This document shows positions 5,267-9,310 of a DNA stretch of 9,310 nt, piece by piece. A program made the position numbers and the translations under genes. The notes beneath the pieces are model-generated. The model did not search any database. It saw only the letters and a program-made list of their open reading frames with translations, and was not told the DNA's origin. Origin of the DNA: Oscillospiraceae bacterium (GTDB taxonomy: Bacteria > Bacillota_A > Clostridia > Oscillospirales > Oscillospiraceae); assembly GCA_017411665.1 (NCBI GenBank), contig JAFQPT010000047.1, forward strand, positions 1-9,310. The letters are read 5' to 3'. Numbering within the stretch: the first letter of the stretch is position 1; each line of letters starts with the position of its first letter.

Positions 5267-5836
5267 ATGAACACTGTTATCAACGCACTGCTTATCGCAC
5301 TTGACGCCAAGGACCCCGCCAGCGCCGCACACTGCCGGAACGTAGCGCTCATGACTGGCAGACTCACAAAACACATGGTTCTGCCGGACACGTTTTCATC
5401 GCTTCTCCAGTCAGCCGCACTCATCCACGATGTTGGGAAAATCGGTATTCCAGACGCCGTGTTGAATTACCCCTGCTCCCTCAATCGGCCAGGCATGGCC
5501 ATTATCCGCTCCCATCCGGACATCGGCGCGCAAATCCTTTTGAACGGGGATATCCCCGACTCCATCATTGCCTGCGTGCGCCACCATCATGAGTTCTGGG
5601 ATGGGTCTGGATATCCATCCGGTCTTTCCGGCCAGGACATCCCACTTGGCGCCCGCATTATTGCTGTGCTGGATGCCATTGACGCTATGTGCGGGCAGCG
5701 GTGCTATAGGGGCGCCATGCCTCTGAGCGACTGTCGAGGGGAAATCCTCCGTCTACGTGGAAAATGGTATGACCCGCAGGTGGTTGATACGCTCATGGAA
5801 AACTGGGAATCGGTCACTGACGGATTATACCCCTGA
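5267..5836 (+). CDS. Stand-alone HD-GYP domain protein, putative cyclic dinucleotide phosphodiesterase
   Basis: A 189-residue protein that is essentially one HD-GYP domain. Metal-site residues are all visible: H22 in HCRN, H54-D55 in LIHDVGK, H83 in SHP, H107-H108 in HHHEFWDG and D136 in VLDAID. The signature GSGYPSGLSGQDIPLGARI is nearly canonical. HD-GYP enzymes hydrolyse cyclic di-GMP, some also cGAMP. Members are usually fused to receiver or sensor domains; here none is present, so activity would be set by expression or a partner. The usual KPG-type link before the third histidine is altered (NYPCSLNRPGMAI). The ATG at 5267 is 15 nt after GGAGG, unusually far; ATT at 5261 is closer but a rare start. 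The 5' hairpin suggests controlled translation. Confidence 0.9.
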   Translation: MNTVINALLIALDAKDPASAAHCRNVALMTGRLTKHMVLPDTFSSLLQSAALIHDVGKIGIPDAVLNYPCSLNRPGMAIIRSHPDIGAQILLNGDIPDSIIACVRHHHEFWDGSGYPSGLSGQDIPLGARIIAVLDAIDAMCGQRCYRGAMPLSDCRGEILRLRGKWYDPQVVDTLMENWESVTDGLYP

Positions 5837-5850
5837 CGCTTTTCTGTCTT

Positions 5851-5866
5851 TTATTCTTTCATACTG
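5851..5866 (+). promoter_or_regulatory. Intergenic box, copy 3 of 5 (TTATTCTTTCATACTG)
   Basis: Full match to the box, 63 bp before the ATG at 5930, with GGAG at 5892. This is the one gap with no convincing terminator hairpin before the box, only T-rich runs (CTTTTCTGTCTTTTATTC) after the stop at 5836. Confidence 0.5.
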
Positions 5867-5929
5867 CCATATACCTGCTCCAAAGATGACAGGAGAATAT
5901 ATCTTACGGCGATTGAAAGGAGACAGAGC

Positions 5930-6691
5930 ATGAGTTATACTATCGAATACAACCGACAATTCCTGCGCTCCGAGCGAGGCATCACACCCGTCTGGCTGTC
6001 TGGGAGCAACAATGTATGGGAACCGAGACCCTATGGTCGGGAACGCCGGTGCCGGGAATGGAATTGTTTTATGAACCTGCTTGGCGCTCCCGAGGCAGAA
6101 ATCATGGAGGCTGTCCAGAATATGTGCGGCGGACCCTATCAGGAGCATTGGAAATCAAATGGACGGTGGGTGGATGACGCCGGGCTTATCCGGTGGGCAA
6201 AAAACGGCATCAGGGACGCCTGTACCGTTGAGGAGCTGCTGTCACGCAACTGGTGGTCCTCCCTCTCCGCCTATCTCCACATCTGGTCCCGGGACCTGAA
6301 AGACTCCATTGAGCTGCACAGCCGCATTGACGGAACGGCCGCTTTGGACGCCTTCATTGACAAGGCCAGAGCGCGCATCGGCAGCAAAGCGACCGGGGAG
6401 AGCATTTATCCCCATATCGTTTTCCCTGAGGAGCAGTTCCATAAGCCCCACGCCGTAGAGCGCTCTGCACCAAGGGGCGGCGACACCGCTTTACAAATCA
6501 CCAGCGGAGAGCATACCGGCGCATACATCCATAAAATCACGCGCCACAGCTACTGGTACAGCAAGAACCCAAAAGATGCCCGGCTATACTGCGGCGTCAA
6601 TGCCGCAAAGCTGGCGGCAGAGCGTCTGATGAAACGGCATGAGACACTAAACCTTGTACCCGTGGTCTTAAAGGCCCCGGGCACTGTGTAA
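5930..6691 (+). CDS. Unrecognised 253-residue protein, partner of the macro-domain gene
   Basis: A soluble protein without membrane segments. The ATG at 5930 follows AAAGGAGA 6 nt upstream. The N-terminal third is Arg/Trp-rich and looks conserved (ERGITPVWLSGSNNVWEP, then RRCREWNCFMNLLG); a central helical part holds YLHIWSRDLKDSIELHSRI and DAFIDKARARIG; the C-terminal part has THR/Ser/Tyr-rich SGEHTGAYIHKITRHSYWY and NAAKLAAERLMKRH. No catalytic signature is recognised. It is the first gene after box copy 3 and ends 19 bp before the macro-domain gene, so the two are almost certainly one operon. Because macro domains often reverse ADP-ribosylation, this protein might be a modifier or target, but no ADP-ribosyltransferase motif is evident. 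Confidence 0.78.
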   Translation: MSYTIEYNRQFLRSERGITPVWLSGSNNVWEPRPYGRERRCREWNCFMNLLGAPEAEIMEAVQNMCGGPYQEHWKSNGRWVDDAGLIRWAKNGIRDACTVEELLSRNWWSSLSAYLHIWSRDLKDSIELHSRIDGTAALDAFIDKARARIGSKATGESIYPHIVFPEEQFHKPHAVERSAPRGGDTALQITSGEHTGAYIHKITRHSYWYSKNPKDARLYCGVNAAKLAAERLMKRHETLNLVPVVLKAPGTV

Positions 6692-6710
6692 TATACGGAG
6701 GTAGTCATTC

Positions 6711-7187
6711 ATGAAATATATCATTGGAGATATTCTCACACCCAACCCTTTGGAAGACCATCTCGTTATCGTTTGTCATCAGGTCAACTGCAAAGGCGTA
6801 ATGGGCGCCGGGCTTGCCCGTCAGATTCGAGAAAAGCATCCCGACGTCTTCTCCCTCTACCGAGACAAATGCCTGCAGATTGCCGCAGGTATCGGCGGCC
6901 TTGGTGATGTGCAGTTCTGCTCTGTGATTGCGGATGCCGGCTATGTCGTAGCCAATGTCTTCGGGCAGGATGGCTATGGACGGGGAAAGCAGTTTACGGA
7001 CTATGCAGCGCTGCGCAAGGCTTTTGAACATATTGCCATGGGTTTCCCGACCAGCACAATCCGCATCCCCTACCTCATGGGCTGTGGACTGGGCGGCGGG
7101 AATTGGGACGAGGTGCTTCGTATCATCGAGGAGACACTTGATTCCAAAGGCATCGACGCGGAAATCTGGCAGCTCCCCGCGGACTGA
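6711..7187 (+). CDS. Macro-domain protein (ADP-ribose binding/processing, Poa1p/TARG1-like)
   Basis: A 158-residue protein that is a single macro domain of normal length. GGAGG lies 9 nt before the ATG. The ADP-ribose site is visible: GDI at 6-8, HQVNCKGVMGAGLARQI with N26 and G32-A33-G34, and the second loop PYLMGCGLGGGNWDEV near residues 117-132. This loop form is typical of the ALC1/TARG1/DarG/Poa1p branch, whose members remove ADP-ribose from DNA or acidic residues or hydrolyse ADP-ribose-1''-phosphate. It lies 19 bp after the unrecognised 5930-6691 gene and is followed by a strong terminator. No DarT-like toxin is seen, so a toxin-antitoxin reading is unsupported. The fold is secure; the substrate is not. 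Confidence 0.92.
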   Translation: MKYIIGDILTPNPLEDHLVIVCHQVNCKGVMGAGLARQIREKHPDVFSLYRDKCLQIAAGIGGLGDVQFCSVIADAGYVVANVFGQDGYGRGKQFTDYAALRKAFEHIAMGFPTSTIRIPYLMGCGLGGGNWDEVLRIIEETLDSKGIDAEIWQLPAD

Positions 7188-7204
7188 TTTCTCTCAACAT
7201 CAAA

Positions 7205-7239
7205 AGAGGGCCGTCCATCACCATGATGGGCGGCCTTTT
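7205..7239 (+). terminator. Intrinsic terminator after the macro-domain gene
   Basis: Positions 7209-7220 (GGCCGTCCATCA) pair with 7224-7235 (TGATGGGCGGCC), 12 bp with one T-G wobble at 7214/7230, loop CCA, then TTTT. The T-tract can also pair with the preceding AAAAGAG-type flank, so it may work in both directions. It closely resembles the terminator at 8468-8495, with the same wobble position and loop. Confidence 0.9.
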
Positions 7240-7247
7240 CCATGCCC

Positions 7248-7263
7248 CTGTTCATGCATATTG
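7248..7263 (+). promoter_or_regulatory. Intergenic box, copy 4 of 5, degenerate (CTGTTCATGCATATTG)
   Basis: Matches the box except at three positions (first T to C, Y to G, CATACTG to CATATTG). It has the same register, lies just after a terminator and 60 bp before the ATG at 7324, and GGAG follows 25 nt on (7288-7291). CATGCAT (7253-7259) can pair with ATGCATG (7282-7288). Confidence 0.38.
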
Positions 7264-7323
7264 TAGACGTACCCCTTACTGATGCATGGAGTTGGAAATA
7301 TGATTATCAAAGGAGACATGGAA

Positions 7324-8448
7324 ATGAAGTATAAGAGCAACGCCCAGACCATCGTCATCGACTTCGATGATACCCTGTGTGAATTTGTACGGCCGGCTCT
7401 TGACCGGGTAAATCAGAAACATGGTTGGGATGTCCGGTACGACGATATCACCGACTGGCATTTCTCTACCTTCCCGGAGGAGGTGCGTCAGGCTATCTAT
7501 CACGAATTCTCCCGACCTGAGCTGTACGAGTCCCAGACGCCCATCCCCGGCTCTGGTGATATGCTGCGGCATCTCATTGACGCCGGCCATGATGTTATCA
7601 TCACCTCCTCCGCCTATCCCGAGTATATGACGACACGAGCCACGCAAATTATGACCCTGTTCCCCATGGTGTCGCAGGAAAACATCCTCCTGGGAACCCG
7701 GAAGGATACCGTGCAGGCAGACATCATGCTGGACGATGCCAGACACAACATTGAGCGGACACGGGCCAAGTATCCCATTCTTATCCGCCGGCCATGGAAC
7801 CGCTCTATGACGGGACTGCTCTCCGTCAACAGCTTTGAGGATTTTCTGTGCCTTGTAGAACGCATCGCCGCACAGAACCCGCAGCCCATCCTCCGTCCGG
7901 ACAATGAACCGAGCGTTATCTGTCTCGTGGCGCCGTCCGGGGCCGGAAAATCTGCCATTGCCCGTGCCCTATCTAAACACCCCGCATTTGGCATCCCCAA
8001 ATCCATGACCACGCGGGAAAGGCGCCCGGATGAGCCAGTCGATGCGTACCGGTTTGTCAGCGACGCCACCTTCGAGCAGCACCTGAAAGCCGGACATTTT
8101 CTGGAGACGACCGTCTATTCCGGCCATAAGTACGGCACACAGAAAGAGGAAATCACGCGGCTCCTGGACAATGGCCAGCATGCGGTCATTCCCATCGACA
8201 TGTGCGGTGCCGCGTCTCTGAAAGCGGCTTTTGGAGACCGGGCCATCCTTGTATTCGTGCGCAGGGACCGTGCCGCTGTCATTCAGGACATTGTTGCCCG
8301 CCGGGTGGATGATGCGGATAAAGTGCGTCGCATCATGAGCCTGGACGCCGAGTACGCCAATGAGGACCTGTGCGACTTCACACTGGTCAACAACAGCACC
8401 CTGCAGGATGCGGTACATCGCATTACCGCCTATCTGAAAACAGCCTGA
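7324..8448 (+). CDS. Fused HAD 5'-nucleotidase and guanylate kinase-like protein
   Basis: A 374-residue two-domain protein. Residues 8-160 are a HAD phosphatase of the 5'(3')-deoxyribonucleotidase type: IDFDDTL with nucleophile D13 and acid D15, motif II around T94/S95 in VIITSSAYP, motif III K127, and motif IV LDDARHN (D137, D138). A linker near 163-195 leads to a guanylate kinase-like domain: P-loop APSGAGKS (203-210), SMTTRERRPDE (227-237), YRFVSDATFEQ, GHFLE, YSGHKYGT and a late IDMCGAASL. Gmk makes GDP/dGDP from GMP/dGMP, while the nucleotidase dephosphorylates nucleoside monophosphates, so the halves act on related substrates in opposite directions. The ATG at 7324 is 8 nt after AGGAG; ATGs at 7318 and 7300 are alternatives. 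It is flanked by terminators, a one-gene unit. Confidence 0.9.
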   Translation: MKYKSNAQTIVIDFDDTLCEFVRPALDRVNQKHGWDVRYDDITDWHFSTFPEEVRQAIYHEFSRPELYESQTPIPGSGDMLRHLIDAGHDVIITSSAYPEYMTTRATQIMTLFPMVSQENILLGTRKDTVQADIMLDDARHNIERTRAKYPILIRRPWNRSMTGLLSVNSFEDFLCLVERIAAQNPQPILRPDNEPSVICLVAPSGAGKSAIARALSKHPAFGIPKSMTTRERRPDEPVDAYRFVSDATFEQHLKAGHFLETTVYSGHKYGTQKEEITRLLDNGQHAVIPIDMCGAASLKAAFGDRAILVFVRRDRAAVIQDIVARRVDDADKVRRIMSLDAEYANEDLCDFTLVNNSTLQDAVHRITAYLKTA

Positions 8449-8467
8449 TATACTCAACAACACAGCA

Positions 8468-8495
8468 GCCGTCCGGCACCATGCCGGGCGGCTTT
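8468..8495 (+). terminator. Intrinsic terminator after the nucleotidase-kinase fusion gene
   Basis: Positions 8468-8478 (GCCGTCCGGCA) pair with 8482-8492 (TGCCGGGCGGC), 11 bp with one T-G wobble (8472/8488) and loop CCA, then TTTGATTTT. It lies 20 bp after the stop and has the same outer sequence, wobble and loop as the terminator at 7205-7239. Confidence 0.88.
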
Positions 8496-8530
8496 GATTT
8501 TGGGATATTAGCCTGTCGCTGCGCCCCGTT

Positions 8531-8546
8531 TCATTCACCCATACTG
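8531..8546 (+). promoter_or_regulatory. Intergenic box, copy 5 of 5 (TCATTCACCCATACTG)
   Basis: Full match to the box, after the 8468-8495 terminator and 69 bp before the ATG at 8616. GGAG follows 26 nt on (8572-8575). A long hairpin begins at the next base (8547). Confidence 0.5.
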
Positions 8547-8603
8547 CTTTTGTGATTTGATTCTGACGACAGGAGCGCAGGCAAATCAACACTATCACAA
8601 AAG
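8547..8603 (+). promoter_or_regulatory. Leader hairpin running into a Shine-Dalgarno
   Basis: CTTTTGTGAT (8547-8556) pairs perfectly with ATCACAAAAG (8594-8603), and inside it TTGATT (8557-8562) pairs with AATCAA (8584-8589), leaving a CACT bulge. The 3' arm covers the AAAAG of AAAAGGAGG, the ribosome binding site for 8616. The loop holds TGACGACAGGAG. No T-tract follows, so this is a regulatory leader candidate, not a terminator. Confidence 0.58.
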
Positions 8604-8615
8604 GAGGTCTATCCC

Positions 8616-8816
8616 ATGCGTATCAAACGAACGGTTATCGCGGCAATCATCTGCTGCATTCTGGGCGTTGTTCTGTTCCTTATCTTCCATTACATCGGAA
8701 ATCTGAACAGGCCTGCTCCGGCCCTCGGCGGCGAGCTGCTGGTCGCGCTTCTTCCCTTCCTCGTCTATTTTATCTTCCGCCCTATCCTGCGGGACATTTT
8801 CTGCGACATTATGTGA
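8616..8816 (+). CDS. Small two-helix membrane protein, unrecognised
   Basis: A 66-residue protein with AAAAGGAGG 8 nt before the ATG. A basic start (MRIKR) precedes a hydrophobic helix at about residues 7-28 (TVIAAIICCILGVVLFLIFHYIG). A short loop (NLNRPAPALGG) leads to a second helix at about 40-54 (ELLVALLPFLVYFIF), and the C-terminus RPILRDIFCDIM is charged. Both ends are probably cytoplasmic by the positive-inside rule. It follows box copy 5 and a structured leader, and its stop lies 15 bp before the zinc-ribbon gene, so the two form one unit. Small membrane proteins in such islands can be holins, immunity or anchor proteins; nothing here distinguishes these. Confidence 0.8.
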   Translation: MRIKRTVIAAIICCILGVVLFLIFHYIGNLNRPAPALGGELLVALLPFLVYFIFRPILRDIFCDIM

Positions 8817-8831
8817 AAGGAGACCGATGCC

Positions 8832-9310
8832 ATGATTCCCTTATCCCTCGACAAATCCAGTATCAAATTGGATTCAATCATCTACGCCATTGTCCCCACA
8901 GGCAAACGCAATGCTTTGGGGCGCTGGCACAACTCCCGCAATCCGGCTGAACTTGAGGTCCTGCCTGTCCGTATCACCGGCATCCACCTGCAAGCCGCCT
9001 CGACGCCAGGTGACATCGCTGCTCTGCGGGAGGAGTGGGCTGTAGAAGGGTTTGAATATAAGAAGGATGCCAGTCCTTTTACCCTTCGCTCTTTTGACAG
9101 CCTATCGATACAGGACTGCTTCTCCAACATTATCGAGGCCAATGTGGAATGTGTAAAGCGCATCAATAAGGTTACCGGTGAAAAGGGTGTTGTTTTGGAG
9201 CTGTGTCCGGAATGCCAGGAGGAGGTCATCATTTACAACGAGGGCATTACCCCCTGCCCCGACTGCGGTGAGCCACTGGTGCCCTGCAGTATCTGCGGGG
9301 ACTGCGCTAC
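8832..9310 (+). CDS. Zinc-ribbon protein, partial at the right edge
   Basis: The first 159 codons of a longer gene that runs off the window. The ATG at 8832 has GGAG 9 nt upstream; an ATG at 8826 hits a stop at once. The first 115 residues show no known domain (LDSIIYAIVPTGKRNALG, AALREEWAVEGFEYKK, FSNIIEANVECVKRI). A cysteine-rich part then follows: CPEC at 125-128, CPDC at 142-145, and C152, C155 and C158 in PCSICGDC. Two CxxC pairs 14 residues apart form a zinc-ribbon knuckle, and the third group may start another site. Such ribbons bind nucleic acid or protein, or serve structurally. It is co-transcribed with the small membrane protein. The rest of the protein is needed for a better call. 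Confidence 0.82.
   Translation, partial: MIPLSLDKSSIKLDSIIYAIVPTGKRNALGRWHNSRNPAELEVLPVRITGIHLQAASTPGDIAALREEWAVEGFEYKKDASPFTLRSFDSLSIQDCFSNIIEANVECVKRINKVTGEKGVVLELCPECQEEVIIYNEGITPCPDCGEPLVPCSICGDCA

Noticed and set aside
7026..7035. CATATTG inside the macro-domain gene, like the degenerate box copy
   Set aside because: It lies in coding sequence and lacks the upstream TTC and spacing of the box.
6711..7187. DarTG-type toxin-antitoxin reading of the macro-domain gene
   Set aside because: No DarT-like transferase is adjacent and the macro protein lacks the additional DarG C-terminal domain.
3712..8546. CRISPR array or integron attC sites as explanation for the repeated box
   Set aside because: The repeat is 16 bp, non-palindromic, kilobases apart and separated by genes of ordinary size, with no attC-like paired sites.

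Overview
The window looks like a gut-type Firmicute (Clostridia, Lachnospiraceae/Oscillospiraceae-like). The grounds are strong AGGAGG ribosome binding sites, sigma-A-like promoters, a BceRS-type two-component system, and an Xre regulator with a C-terminal membrane helix. The gene content is accessory: mostly small or unrecognised proteins with a few nucleotide-handling domains. This suggests a mobile element or genomic island, but no integrase, relaxase or structural phage gene is visible, so the element type stays open.

Left part, minus strand (1-3076). A histidine kinase runs off the left edge and is preceded by its OmpR-type response regulator (GTG start at 825). Upstream lie an extended -10 promoter, a perfect 16-bp hairpin and a second, near-consensus promoter that points into that hairpin. 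Next come an AT-rich SUKH/SMI1-KNR4 immunity-type gene, a small membrane protein that appears to continue in the -1 frame past its stop, a membrane-anchored extracytoplasmic protein, and a DUF6547-like protein. A good sigma-A-type promoter (3122-3150) drives the last two and possibly the membrane protein. A divergent Xre-type regulator (3294-3656) with a palindrome between its promoter elements separates the two halves.

Right part, plus strand (3657-9310). Ten genes follow: a small acidic protein; a protein with a Cys/His/Glu pattern like a papain or transglutaminase-like enzyme; two small proteins; a stand-alone HD-GYP domain; a large unrecognised protein; a macro-domain protein; a fused HAD nucleotidase-guanylate kinase; a two-helix membrane protein; and a partial zinc-ribbon protein. 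Within clusters the genes nearly touch.

The most notable signal is what fills the larger gaps. All five gaps over 60 bp in this half carry one copy of a 16-bp box, TNRTTCNNYCATACTG (one copy degenerate), usually just after an intrinsic terminator and 36-84 bp before the next start codon. A GGAG follows 24-26 nt downstream in four copies. In two gaps a strong hairpin can cover all or part of the Shine-Dalgarno. The layout suggests separately expressed cassettes under one element-specific control signal, possibly a non-canonical or activator-dependent promoter. That reading is inference; the repeated box itself is directly visible.
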